From contig NZ_JAUCBZ010000015.1 in the NCBI RefSeq assembly GCF_034676545.1, forward strand, positions 1,085,001 to 1,149,000: a DNA stretch of 64,000 bases. The letters run 5' to 3'. Origin of the DNA: Pararhodobacter sp. Lineage in GTDB: Bacteria > Pseudomonadota > Alphaproteobacteria > Rhodobacterales > Rhodobacteraceae. The translations under genes were made by a program, and so were the position numbers. This document shows positions 8,844 to 17,410 of the stretch, in pieces. Every line of letters starts with the position of its first letter. Position 1 is the stretch's first letter. Under the pieces are notes generated by a model. It had not been told where the DNA came from. It made no database searches and saw nothing but the letters and a program-made list of their open reading frames with translations.

Positions 8844-9485
8844 ATGACTCGGCAGGGGCCTGAAATCGCTGATGTGCCGCTGGCTGGGCTGCTGGATATC
8901 GCCGGTGCGCGGCTGCGACGGCAGGTGCGGTATGCAAAGCCGCTGGCAAAGGGTGGGGCAAAGGCTGCCGGGTTGGAGGAATTGCTGCGTCGGTCGGCCG
9001 GGTGCATCATGGCGCTGGCCCGGCCACAGGCGCTGTTCATGCCAGTCGGGGTTCATGTGGCGGCGGGGCAGAGCCAAATCGCCGACCGCGTCACGCTGGC
9101 GGACGACGCGCTTGCCCGCGATGTCGCCGACGGTGGCAGGGTCATCGCCTATCTGCTCACCCTCAACTACAGCCAATCCAGCGCCTTCGACTGGCTTGGG
9201 GGCGATTACGCCGCGCATCATGTGTTGTCCGATCTGGGCAACGAGGTATTGTTTGCGCTTGGCCGCGCGGCGCATCGGCTTTTGCAGGCGCGCCACCCCA
9301 ATGACAGGCTTCGGCGAATCCCGGTTATGGCCAGTGACGTATGCGGATTGCCGCGGGTTTGGGATCCGGCCCGGGTGCAGGCGCTTTTGTCGGTTTTTGA
9401 TACGGCCAATCCTGGTGTCAGCGTCACCGACACCGGCTGCTTTCAGCCGTTGAATTCTATCCTTGGCCTTGCCGTGGCCCGCTAG
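8844..9485 (+). CDS. Possible MetH activation-domain-like protein
   Basis: The protein has 213 residues and starts 20 bp after the corrinoid-protein stop. The C-terminal part, with GVSVTDTGCFQPLNSILG after a DPARVQALLSVFD helix, resembles the end of small proteins related to the reactivation domain of B12-dependent methionine synthase (pattern I-x-LT-x(5)-P-x-x-S). The middle contains DLGNEVLFALGRAAHRLL. Similarity is only by pattern, so the family is uncertain. The location directly behind a corrinoid protein supports a role in reductive reactivation of cob(II)alamin, using SAM or another donor. Confidence 0.45.
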   Translation: MTRQGPEIADVPLAGLLDIAGARLRRQVRYAKPLAKGGAKAAGLEELLRRSAGCIMALARPQALFMPVGVHVAAGQSQIADRVTLADDALARDVADGGRVIAYLLTLNYSQSSAFDWLGGDYAAHHVLSDLGNEVLFALGRAAHRLLQARHPNDRLRRIPVMASDVCGLPRVWDPARVQALLSVFDTANPGVSVTDTGCFQPLNSILGLAVAR

Positions 9486-9509
9486 AACCTTGCGCTTGCG
9501 GTGGCCTGA

Positions 9510-10244
9510 TCAGGGTTTTCGGTCCTTTTCTTCCAGCATCTGCGCGAAACGGCGGCGGTTGAAAGGGTGGTCAGGGTGGGTGCCATAAACCGACAGATAG
9601 GTGTCATGGTTATAGCCGCGCCCCTGCAACACCACCGCCGTGATCAAGCCGCCGATAACCACGACGGCCAGCGCAATCGCGATGCCCAGCACCCAGAATT
9701 GTGACAGGCCCGTGGCCACCGCGCCGCCCGCCAGAAACAGCGCGAAATAGCCCGCAGTTTTGTGCCATGCCTCGAACCACCAGCGTTGTGGGGTCATGTC
9801 GAAATGGTCGCCGCCCCAAGTCGTGCGGTCATCGGGGTCAGAGGTCGGCGCCTTGCGCCCGCCATGGCTACCGCGAAATTGCGCCGAGATGATCTGCAAG
9901 ACGCCAAGTCCAATCGTCCCCACACCAAACCAGGCGTGCAGCGAGCCGGAAAAGCCACCTGTGAGCAGCATTGCAAAACCGGCTCCGGCGAGGGCGAGCA
10001 GGATCGCAGTGTAAAGCCCATAGAAATGCAACGCCCAACACACCTCGGGAAAGGCCCATTTGGGCGTCCCGCGCGGAATGCCGTAGGTGGTGGGCTTACC
10101 CTTGCCGAAACGGACGACCATGATCGCGAACGGCACCAGCACGAACCAGATGCCGAACATCAGGATCGCATGGTTTTCCCAATGGATCGGAATCGTCAGA
10201 TCGAGAAACGGTATCCGGCCCTCGGTTGGGACTTCAGGCAGCAT
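9510..10244 (-). CDS. Cytochrome b561-like integral membrane protein
   Basis: The protein has 244 residues with five strongly hydrophobic segments. Histidines lie at the start of four of them: NHAILMFG, ALHFYGLY, SLHAWFGVG and AWHKTAGYF. This fits a b561-type di-heme core with transmembrane electron transfer. The C-terminal tail (YNHDTYLSVYGTHPDHPFNRRRF) is polar and cytoplasmic or periplasmic. It is the last gene of the leftward unit A operon and overlaps the hydroxyacid dehydrogenase by 11 bp. Donor and acceptor are unknown. Confidence 0.65.
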   Translation of the reverse strand: MLPEVPTEGRIPFLDLTIPIHWENHAILMFGIWFVLVPFAIMVVRFGKGKPTTYGIPRGTPKWAFPEVCWALHFYGLYTAILLALAGAGFAMLLTGGFSGSLHAWFGVGTIGLGVLQIISAQFRGSHGGRKAPTSDPDDRTTWGGDHFDMTPQRWWFEAWHKTAGYFALFLAGGAVATGLSQFWVLGIAIALAVVVIGGLITAVVLQGRGYNHDTYLSVYGTHPDHPFNRRRFAQMLEEKDRKP

Positions 10245-11220
10245 GACCGGCCTCCTTGAGCGCCTTGCGGTTGAAGATCAGGGCAGGGTCGAGGCAGCCT
10301 TTCAATCCGGCGATGACGTTGCGGGCTGCGACCTCACCCATGCGCTGTGCCGCCTCTTGGCTAAGCGCCGCAGAATGGGGGCTGAGCACGACATTGGGCA
10401 GACGCAGCAATGGCAGGTCGGGGGAGGGGGGCTCGTCGGCGAAACAGTCGAGCCCTGCACCGCCCGCCGCCATCCGCCCGCTGAGCGCGGCATGCAGAGC
10501 AGCTTCATCCACCAGACCGCCGCGTGCGGCATTGATAATCAGGGCCGTCGGTTTCATTCGGGCAAGCTCGGCGCTGCCGATCAGCCCTCGCGTTTCGGGG
10601 CCTGCCGGCAAATGCAGGCTAAGTGCGTCAATCTCGGGCAGCACTGCGCGCCAATCGGCCGTCGGCGTGCAGCCTGCGGCGTGAATTTCGGCATCGGTGA
10701 CATAAGGGTCGTGGACCAGTACGTCCATGTCAAAGGCGGTTGCGCGTCGCGCAACCTCCCGACCGATGCGACCAAAGCCCAGCAGCAACAGCTTGCGCCC
10801 CGAAAGCTCGACCACCGCAAGACTGTCGCGGATCGCCCAGTTGCCGCTGCGCACGGCCGCGTCATAGGCCCCGATCTGCTTGGTCAAGGCGAGCAACATC
10901 GCCAACACCTGTTCGGCCACCGAAACCGCATTGACCGCGCCGACGATGGTGACAGGCACCCCAAGCGCGGCCAATTCCTGCACCGGCAGGTTGTCGCAAC
11001 CGACGCCATGACGCGACACGACGCGTAGCTTGGGCATCGCCGCCGCTTGCGTGGCGCTCAGCACGCCGTAGCGGATCAGCAGCGCCTCGGCATCCGCCAG
11101 TCGTGCCATCGGCAACGCCGCGCCGGGATCAAGGATCAGATCGATTTCCAACCCCGGCTCGGCCTCCAGCAATGCCATGCCCGCCGGATGGATCCGGCCC
11201 GCGATTACCACCTTCGCCAT
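10234..11220 (-). CDS. D-2-hydroxyacid dehydrogenase (SerA-like)
   Basis: The protein has 328 residues. It has the NAD-binding GFGRIGREVARR motif near residue 145, the catalytic Arg in NAARGGLVDE, the Glu in GLDCFADEPP and the His in LSPHSAA. These define the D-isomer-specific 2-hydroxyacid dehydrogenase fold, which oxidises or reduces a 2-hydroxy/2-oxo acid. ATG 11220 overlaps the stop of the preceding gene by one base; a TTG one codon earlier is possible. In this operon it may handle the oxoacid product of the HpaI-type aldolase. Confidence 0.9.
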   Translation of the reverse strand: MAKVVIAGRIHPAGMALLEAEPGLEIDLILDPGAALPMARLADAEALLIRYGVLSATQAAAMPKLRVVSRHGVGCDNLPVQELAALGVPVTIVGAVNAVSVAEQVLAMLLALTKQIGAYDAAVRSGNWAIRDSLAVVELSGRKLLLLGFGRIGREVARRATAFDMDVLVHDPYVTDAEIHAAGCTPTADWRAVLPEIDALSLHLPAGPETRGLIGSAELARMKPTALIINAARGGLVDEAALHAALSGRMAAGGAGLDCFADEPPSPDLPLLRLPNVVLSPHSAALSQEAAQRMGEVAARNVIAGLKGCLDPALIFNRKALKEAGHAA

Positions 11221-12452
11221 CAAAGCCCCTCCATTTCCATGATATACAGCCCGGCGTTCATGTCGGTGGCATAGACAAGGCCCTGTTTATCGACAAAGAC
11301 ATCGACGGTATCGATCACCAACGGGCGGTTCGGGGTCGGGTCCATCAGCTTTTTCGGTGCCGGAGGGACGCAGGCCGCGACCTCGTCAGGGCGGAACGGG
11401 TCGGAGATATCAAACACGCGCACGCCCGCGTTTTGGTAGCTGACAAACATCAAGCCCTCGCTCTGATACCCTTCAGAGCGGTTTTCATGCACGTTATGTG
11501 GACCGAACTGACCGCCTTTGGCGACATAGTCGGCATCATCGGGGATCGGGGTTGAGGAAATCGTCACCGGATTGCCCGGCTCGCGGATGTCGTAAACCCA
11601 GTTGCGCTTGACGCCATCGCCGCAATGATCGAACAGCGCCTCCTCCACCACAAACATCAAACCGCGACCGGGCAGCGGCAGGGTGTTGTGGGTATGCCCG
11701 GCAAAGGGCGGGCACAGATTGTCGTGCGACAGGATCTTTGGATTGTACCGGTCGGCGACGTCGATCAACGTCACGCCTCCATCACGCCAGGCACCGCAGG
11801 CCAGATCGCCCTTTACGATGGCATGATGCAAGGCATAGCGTCGGTCGGGGTGCCAGCTTTGCGTCTCACCGGCGGCCTTGTTCATGCCGGGCAACCAAAG
11901 CTGGCTGACGACCTGTGGTTTTGCTGGATTGCGGAAATCCACGATCATCAGGATGTCGTCGGTAAAACCCGGCGGCAGCGCTGAAAGATAAGCCCAATCG
12001 CCACCATCCCAATACACCCGATGCACGCCAAGGCCGGGGATTTCCAGAAAGCCGATCTCGCGCGGGTTGGCCCGGTCCGCGATGTCATAGACGCGGATAC
12101 CCGCAGCGAAATCCTTTTCGAGCGCGACGACGTCGATCTTGTTGCCGATGGAGCCTTTGTAATATTCATGGGCATCCAGCATATTGCGCATGTTGTTGAC
12201 GATCAGGATATCGCCATGGGTCTGGACGTGCTGGCTCCATGTATTGCCGGGTTGCGGGATGTGTTTGACGCATTTGGGGGCCTTCGGATCGCGCACGTCG
12301 ATCACCGAAAATCCGTTGCTGAAAACATGCCCGACATAGGCATAGCCGCCAGACACCATCACCTGGATGCCATCAGCGCGGCCTCCTTGGTCGGAATGGC
12401 CCAGAATGCGCATGTTATGGGCGTGATCGGGGATCAGAAGATCGGTTGTCAT
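11220..12452 (-). CDS. LVIVD-repeat beta-propeller protein
   Basis: The protein has 410 residues built of repeated units of the type 'GFSVIDVRDPKAPKCV', 'GIRVYDIADRANPREIG', 'LMIVDFRNPAKPQVV' and 'GVRVFDISDPFRPDEV'. These are LVIVD repeats, thought to form a beta-propeller. No signal peptide is visible. ATG 12452 has an AAAGGAGA site, and the start overlaps the aldolase stop by four bases. Related proteins occur in catabolic clusters of Rhodobacterales and actinobacteria without an assigned reaction. Several conserved His (HSDQGGRADG, HHAIVKGD, GHTHNTLP, HNVHENR) could bind metal; that is a guess. Confidence 0.75.
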   Translation of the reverse strand: MTTDLLIPDHAHNMRILGHSDQGGRADGIQVMVSGGYAYVGHVFSNGFSVIDVRDPKAPKCVKHIPQPGNTWSQHVQTHGDILIVNNMRNMLDAHEYYKGSIGNKIDVVALEKDFAAGIRVYDIADRANPREIGFLEIPGLGVHRVYWDGGDWAYLSALPPGFTDDILMIVDFRNPAKPQVVSQLWLPGMNKAAGETQSWHPDRRYALHHAIVKGDLACGAWRDGGVTLIDVADRYNPKILSHDNLCPPFAGHTHNTLPLPGRGLMFVVEEALFDHCGDGVKRNWVYDIREPGNPVTISSTPIPDDADYVAKGGQFGPHNVHENRSEGYQSEGLMFVSYQNAGVRVFDISDPFRPDEVAACVPPAPKKLMDPTPNRPLVIDTVDVFVDKQGLVYATDMNAGLYIMEMEGL

Positions 12453-13225
12453 GGGGTCTCCTTTCGGGTCGGATCGGGGCGGGTGGCGGTGGCAAGATCT
12501 TTGGCGCCTTGCGTCAGGAAAGAGTGGTCGGAGCCGGAGATGACAAAGCTTGCCCCTTTTTGTCGCCAAGGGCCGACAGGCTCTCCCGGCGCGCAGAACA
12601 GGCCCAGGGCAGCCCCTTGGACGGCCAGCACCGTGTCGCAGATCCTGGTGATTTCAGGGTCGTTGAAATCCGCAAACCCGTAAGACACCGACAGATCAGC
12701 GCGACCCAGAAACAACCCGTCGACGCCATCGACTGCAGCGATACCGGCAGCACAGTCGACGCCTTCGCGATCCTCGATCTGGCAGATCAAGGACACCTCT
12801 TCGCCCGCAATCCGGCGGTATTCAGCCAGCGGTCGCATGCCATAGCCACCGGCGCGGGTGGTGCCGGCGATACCGCGCCCGCCGGGGCGGTAATGCATGG
12901 CCAGTGCCAGTGCGCGGGCCTGCTCGACGCTGGTCACATGTGGCACCACAACCCCGGCGGCCCCACAATCCAGCGCGTTGAGGAGTGTTGACGGCGCATC
13001 ATCAGGCACCCGCACCAACACCGCCACGCCCACTGCGCGGGCCGCAAGCAGGCACATGTCAATGGCGGCGCGATCAAAGGCGGCGTGTTCGGCGTCGAGC
13101 ACCAGAAAATCCAGCGGCCCCGCACCCAGCACCTCGATGATGATCGGATGCGGGGTTTTGATAAAGCAGCCGACCAGCGGTTCGCGCGCTGTCAGCCGTT
13201 GCTTGAAACGGGCGTTCGGGGTCAT
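12449..13225 (-). CDS. HpcH/HpaI-type class II aldolase
   Basis: The protein has 258 residues. The TIM-barrel signatures VLDAEHAAFDR near residue 42, VRVPDDAP, GAAGVVVPHVTS, metal-ligand region LICQIEDREG and FLGRADLSVSYG match the HpaI/citrate-lyase-beta-like aldolases. These cleave 4-hydroxy-2-oxoacids to pyruvate and an aldehyde, using a divalent metal. The gene overlaps both neighbours by four bases. In this operon it may release pyruvate from a demethylated side-chain product, which is inference. Confidence 0.88.
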   Translation of the reverse strand: MTPNARFKQRLTAREPLVGCFIKTPHPIIIEVLGAGPLDFLVLDAEHAAFDRAAIDMCLLAARAVGVAVLVRVPDDAPSTLLNALDCGAAGVVVPHVTSVEQARALALAMHYRPGGRGIAGTTRAGGYGMRPLAEYRRIAGEEVSLICQIEDREGVDCAAGIAAVDGVDGLFLGRADLSVSYGFADFNDPEITRICDTVLAVQGAALGLFCAPGEPVGPWRQKGASFVISGSDHSFLTQGAKDLATATRPDPTRKETP

Positions 13226-14430
13226 GCTTCGCCCTCGCGATTGAGGCGTTCAAAATACGACGCCTTGCGCGCCAGCACCGAGTCAAGATCCAGCGGGTAG
13301 CGGCCCAATTCATGCACCATCTTGAAAAAGGCGAGGGTGTTTTCCAGCGGGATATCATGGCCGATATTGTGGCACGGGGCGATGATAAAACCGCCATCAT
13401 GGCCAAGGTCTTGCATCCGACTGGCGACCTCCCAGCGCAACTCCTCAAGGGTGGCGTTTGGCATCATCTGCTGCACGTCCATCGCACCGTGAAACGCCAA
13501 CCGGTCACCAAATTTCGCCTTTAGCGCGGCGGTGTCGTCCATGCCTTTGGTCGAGGTCTGGACGGGGTTCAGGATGTCCGCTCCGGTCTCGATCAGATCC
13601 TCGATCAGCGGCAGTACCGCACCATCGGTATGCATCATCAGCTTGACGTTGGCGCAGCTTTTGATGTGCTGGTGCAACTGCGTGTGAAATGGCTTCACGC
13701 GCTTGCGGTAAAGCTTGGGCGACAAAAGCAGCGAGGTTTGCGTGCCCAGATCGTCGGTCACATAGGCGATTTGCACATAGGGGCCGACCTCGTCCATGAA
13801 ACGCGACCACATCCGGCACAGCAGGTCGGTGACCTTTTGCATCAGGGCATCGCTGAATTCGGGGTTGACCATCATGTCGACGAAGAACTGTTCATAGCCG
13901 CGGATTTGCAGGCAACTCATCAGCGGGCCGGCCTTGATCGCGTCGGCCCCGATGACATAGCCGGTGTTTTCAAAAAGGTCACGGGCGCGCGCGCCAAGCC
14001 CTGCGAATTGCGCTGGGTCCTCGGGGTCGGGCCAGGCATAGGCCTCTATATCGGCGATGGTCTCGGCACCCTTCAGCGGCGCGCCGTCAACCGCGTAGTG
14101 GTCGCCCTCGGCGCCGCGGTAAGGCACGCCCCACATATCAATATAACCGTCAACATCATCGCGCTCCGTGACCTGCACCCAGTTCGGCACCAGCCAGCGG
14201 AAATCGACGTTGAAATGCTGTAACAGCGCCTCGTCGGGGACGATGGTCTGCGCCATCCGGTCAAGAATCACCTCGCCATTCTTCAGCCCCACCTGCGCCA
14301 GGCGGCGTTCGAGGTCGGCGTAATGTTTTTTGTGGATCGAGCCGATATGCTTGCCCATGTCGATCGGCACCCATTCGGGCCCGTTGCGGTCCATAGCGGC
14401 CTTGAAGTTTTCCCTTGGTGTCATTGCCAT
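13222..14430 (-). CDS. UroD/MtaA/CmuA-family methyltransferase (substrate:corrinoid, MT1)
   Basis: The protein has 402 residues and belongs to the uroporphyrinogen decarboxylase-like superfamily. Recognisable are PENFKAAMDRNGPEWVP-like start, YVTDDLGTQTSLLLSP, MMHTDGAVLPLIEDLI near residue 270, HGAMDVQQMMP and the end IAPCHNIGHDIPLEN. True UroD needs a shorter, differently placed N-terminus; the corrinoid genes nearby point to methyl transfer from a methylated substrate to the corrinoid protein, as in MtaA or the N-terminal domain of CmuA. It is the first gene of a five-gene leftward operon (14430 to 9510). The methyl donor is unknown. Confidence 0.82.
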   Translation of the reverse strand: MAMTPRENFKAAMDRNGPEWVPIDMGKHIGSIHKKHYADLERRLAQVGLKNGEVILDRMAQTIVPDEALLQHFNVDFRWLVPNWVQVTERDDVDGYIDMWGVPYRGAEGDHYAVDGAPLKGAETIADIEAYAWPDPEDPAQFAGLGARARDLFENTGYVIGADAIKAGPLMSCLQIRGYEQFFVDMMVNPEFSDALMQKVTDLLCRMWSRFMDEVGPYVQIAYVTDDLGTQTSLLLSPKLYRKRVKPFHTQLHQHIKSCANVKLMMHTDGAVLPLIEDLIETGADILNPVQTSTKGMDDTAALKAKFGDRLAFHGAMDVQQMMPNATLEELRWEVASRMQDLGHDGGFIIAPCHNIGHDIPLENTLAFFKMVHELGRYPLDLDSVLARKASYFERLNREGEA

Positions 14431-14666
14431 CGGCCAGCCCCTTTCCGGCAGAAAATCCGCCGATGTAATTTGAATCAGCGCATAACCGTTCTACATGACT
14501 GCGCATTCAATTTGGAAGATAGCAAAGAGAAACGCTGTTTGTATATAAGGTTTATCAGGTGATACGCTCCTTGCGACAGAAAGTCACAGTCCATGAATGA
14601 ATATTTGTGACTGCGCATGCATTGGTGATATCAAGGCCCGATCGACTTTGCTTCAGGGGTGCGACG
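14431..14666. promoter_or_regulatory. Divergent control region of unit A with two operator-like copies
   Basis: This 236-bp region separates the leftward UroD-type operon from the rightward MetF/MT2 pair. It holds TGACTGCGCATTCAAT at 14496-14511 and TGACTGCGCATGCATT at 14608-14623, the same motif and orientation as the copy at 8143-8158. Each lies close to one arm, so both directions are probably controlled by the LacI protein at 6962-8014. No strong -35/-10 pair was seen. Confidence 0.55.
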
Positions 14667-15605
14667 ATGGCATTGATGAATTTCATTAGATCTGGCCCGG
14701 CAGCGGCGCCGCAGCCGCCGGGCCCGGCAGTCGGGGCTCTGCTAGCGGGCTATTCGATCGAGGTGATGCCTCGAACAGCGGAAAAGGTCGCGGATTTCCG
14801 CGCCATCCTGCCCCAGGGCACCCGCGTTTACATTGCACACATCGATGGCACCCCGATTGACGATATGGTTGCCACCGCACGGCGAATCGCCCGCGAAGGC
14901 TTTGTGGTGATGCCGCATATCCCGGCCCGGCTCCTTCGCGACAAGGCCGAGCTGGCCGATTGGATCGCCCGTTATCAGGGCGAGGCAGGGGTTGATCAGG
15001 CGCTGCTGCTGGCCGGAGGGCTGCGGGCGGCGCGGGGTGACTTCGACTCCTCGATGCAGTTGCTTGAAACCGGGCTGTTTGATCGCGCGGGCTTCACCCG
15101 CCTGCATGTCGCGGGCCATCCCGAAGGCAACCGCGACATTGATCCCGACGGGTCGGACCGCGCGGTGATGGACGCGCTGCACTGGAAGCAAGATTTCAGC
15201 CGCCGCAGCAATGCGCGCATGGCGATCACCACCCAGTTTTGTTTTTCGGCGGCCCCGGTTATTGCCTGGGCCGACCGTCTGCGTGCCGCGGGCATCGACC
15301 TGCCGATCCATATCGGCATCGCCGGCCCCGCAAAATTGCAAACCCTGATCAAGTTCTCGATCGCTTGTGGCGTTGGTCCTTCGTTGAAAGTGCTCCAAAA
15401 TCGCGCGCGCGATTTGAGCAAGCTCCTGCTGCCCTTTGCGCCCGATCAGATCATCGCCGACCTGGCCGCGCACAAAGCCGCACATCCCGATTTCAATATC
15501 GAAACGGTCCATTTCTTTCCACTCGGCGGGATTGGCGCGGCTGCCAATTGGGCCGCTGCGACATGCGACACCGTATCTGCCACCCCCATGGAACCAAGAG
15601 GCTGA
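14667..15605 (+). CDS. Methylenetetrahydrofolate reductase (MetF-like)
   Basis: The protein has 312 residues. It keeps the MetF TIM-barrel pattern: SIEVMPRTAEKV near the N-terminus, PHIPARLL, LLLAGG, LHVAGHPEGN near residue 148, ITTQFCFSA with the FAD/THF-side residues, and IGIAGPAKLQTL. ATG 14667 follows CAGGGG; the frame is open upstream but unlike MetF. In a demethylation pathway this enzyme would oxidise 5-methyl-THF to 5,10-methylene-THF. It is paired with the pterin methyltransferase gene one base downstream. Confidence 0.85.
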   Translation: MALMNFIRSGPAAAPQPPGPAVGALLAGYSIEVMPRTAEKVADFRAILPQGTRVYIAHIDGTPIDDMVATARRIAREGFVVMPHIPARLLRDKAELADWIARYQGEAGVDQALLLAGGLRAARGDFDSSMQLLETGLFDRAGFTRLHVAGHPEGNRDIDPDGSDRAVMDALHWKQDFSRRSNARMAITTQFCFSAAPVIAWADRLRAAGIDLPIHIGIAGPAKLQTLIKFSIACGVGPSLKVLQNRARDLSKLLLPFAPDQIIADLAAHKAAHPDFNIETVHFFPLGGIGAAANWAAATCDTVSATPMEPRG

Positions 15606-15606
15606 C

Positions 15607-16650
15607 ATGACCCGCACCATCATCGAAAGCAAAACCCGCACTGTCATTATGGGCTTTGACCAGCCGTTCTGCGTGATCGGAGAGCAAATCAACCCGACTG
15701 GCCGCAAGAAGCTGGCCGCCGAATTGGAGGCAGGCGATTTTTCAACCGTTGAGGCGGATGCCCTGGCGCAGGTCGCGGCTGGTGCCACGGTGCTCGATAT
15801 CAATGCTGGGGTGGTGTTCAACATGAACCCCGATCCAAACCAGACCGAGCCGGAACTTATGACCAAGTTGATCAGGCTGGTGCAGGGCCTGGTTGATGTG
15901 CCGCTTTGTATCGACTCCTCGGTGCCCGGCGCGCTTGAGGCGGGGCTTGCGGTCTGCGAGGGGCGTCCGCTGCTGAACTCGGTCACCGGTGAGGAGGAGC
16001 GGTTGGAGTTGGTGCTGCCGTTGGTGAAGAAATACAACGTGCCGGTGGTCGCCATCTCCAATGACGATTCGGGGATCAACCAAGACCCGGATGTGCGGTT
16101 TGCCGTGGCCAAAAAGATCGTTCAACGCGCCGCTGATTTTGGCATTCCGGCGCATGATATTGTGGTGGACCCGCTGGTCATGCCGGTCGGGGCGGTGCCG
16201 ACTGCGGGCGCGCAGGTTTTTGCGCTGGTTCGGCGCTTGCGCGAGGAGTTGGGGGTGAACACGACCTGCGGCGCATCAAACGTGTCTTTCGGCTTGCCCA
16301 ACCGGCACGGGATCAACAATGCTTTCCTGCCAATGGCGATTGCCGCCGGTATGACCAGTGCGATCATGAACCCCGTTGCCGCGCCTGTTGGCAAAAAACA
16401 AATTGAACTTAAACGCGCCGAGCTGGCTGCCGCCGGGATCATGGTGCCCGAAGATCTTGATTCAGAGATTTTGGCCACGCTGTTTGGCCTCGGGTCTACC
16501 CGACCACGCGCGGGCAAGGAGATGGAGGCGGTCCATGCCGCCAACCTGCTGGCTGGAAATGACTCGGACGGCGCGGCATGGATCGGGTTCAACCGAGTTG
16601 CCAGCGCAGGCACGGAAAACCGCCCCCGCCGCGCTCGCAGGCCAGTCTGA
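15607..16650 (+). CDS. Pterin-binding corrinoid:tetrahydrofolate methyltransferase (MT2, MtgA/MtrH-like)
   Basis: The protein has 347 residues with the dihydropteroate synthase-like barrel: IGEQINPTGRKKLA near residue 22, ATVLDINAGV near residue 60, VPLCIDSSVPGALEAGL near residue 100, LLNSVTGEEERLELV, VAISNDDSG and CGASNVSFGLPNR. The same fold is used by MetH, AcsE, MtgA and CmuB to pass a methyl group from corrinoid to THF. The last 20 residues (ENRPRRARRPV) are basic and may be an unconserved tail. Together with the corrinoid protein and UroD-type enzyme it completes a methyl-transfer chain. Confidence 0.85.
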   Translation: MTRTIIESKTRTVIMGFDQPFCVIGEQINPTGRKKLAAELEAGDFSTVEADALAQVAAGATVLDINAGVVFNMNPDPNQTEPELMTKLIRLVQGLVDVPLCIDSSVPGALEAGLAVCEGRPLLNSVTGEEERLELVLPLVKKYNVPVVAISNDDSGINQDPDVRFAVAKKIVQRAADFGIPAHDIVVDPLVMPVGAVPTAGAQVFALVRRLREELGVNTTCGASNVSFGLPNRHGINNAFLPMAIAAGMTSAIMNPVAAPVGKKQIELKRAELAAAGIMVPEDLDSEILATLFGLGSTRPRAGKEMEAVHAANLLAGNDSDGAAWIGFNRVASAGTENRPRRARRPV

Positions 16651-16665
16651 GCCGCCATTTTGTGT

Positions 16666-16698
16666 GTGACCGCAGGAAATCAAAGGTTCTGCGGTCAC
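16666..16698. terminator. Bidirectional terminator hairpin between MT2 and RraA-like genes
   Basis: A perfect 10-bp stem, GTGACCGCAG (16666-16675) with CTGCGGTCAC (16689-16698), and a 13-nt loop lie between convergent genes. There is no T-run. Confidence 0.6.
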
Positions 16699-16717
16699 CC
16701 CAAATTAGGTCGTCAGA

Positions 16718-17410
16718 TCAGACACGGGCCTTTTCAAACGCGGCCCACGCCGCCTCGAAAGCGGCAAAATCAAAGCCATTGCCGCGCGCCGGCTCCAGCA
16801 CCAGCTTTTCGGTCTCTTGCATTTTCAAAATGGCGGCTTGCAGGTGCGCGATTACATCCGGCGGTATCACAACTGCGCCGTGACGATCCGCATGGATCAG
16901 ATCGCCGGGCCGGACATCCATTCCCATGATGCGAATCGGTTGATTGACAGAGCGCACATGCACAAAGCCATGGCTGGGCCCAATGCTGCCTGCGACCACG
17001 GGGAAATTGGGGGCCAAATCGCCCAAATCGCGCATCACGCCGTTGGTCAACGCGCCCGACATGCCAAAGCCCTTGTGTATGGTGGTATTAACTTCGCCCC
17101 AATAGGCACCGACGCACTGGGGGTAATCAAGGTCCTCAATCACCGCGACCGAAGGTTTTGGCGCCTCGGCCATGGCCTTGTAATAGGCCATGCGGCGGGT
17201 GCGAATGGTGGTGGCATCTTCGGTTGGCGGGGCAAGGGCGGCGATTTGTGCGGTCACGGCATAGCCGACCATCACGCCTTTCGGGTCAGAGGCCAGCATG
17301 GTCCCCCGCGTAAAGGCGCTAAAGCCGCGCTTGCCTTGCGCGACCTCAATCGCGTTGCAGACTGTGGGGGTGTCGACGCTTCGCAGCAGGGTAAGCAATT
17401 GGGTCTTCAT
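16718..17410 (-). CDS. RraA-like protein (4-hydroxy-4-methyl-2-oxoglutarate aldolase/oxaloacetate decarboxylase family)
   Basis: The protein has 230 residues. It carries the RraA-family segment GALTNGVMRDLGDL (substrate Arg and metal Asp) near residue 118 and DLIHADRHGAVVIPP near residue 168. Members are metal-dependent aldolases or decarboxylases of small oxoacids, or RNase E regulators; a catabolic neighbourhood favours the enzyme role. ATG 17410 overlaps the stop of the hydrolase gene by one base, so the two are translationally coupled. Confidence 0.85.
   Translation of the reverse strand: MKTQLLTLLRSVDTPTVCNAIEVAQGKRGFSAFTRGTMLASDPKGVMVGYAVTAQIAALAPPTEDATTIRTRRMAYYKAMAEAPKPSVAVIEDLDYPQCVGAYWGEVNTTIHKGFGMSGALTNGVMRDLGDLAPNFPVVAGSIGPSHGFVHVRSVNQPIRIMGMDVRPGDLIHADRHGAVVIPPDVIAHLQAAILKMQETEKLVLEPARGNGFDFAAFEAAWAAFEKARV

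Noticed and set aside
14742..16112. 456-codon minus-strand frame across metF-like and MT2 genes
   Set aside because: Both plus-strand genes have full family motifs; this frame has none.
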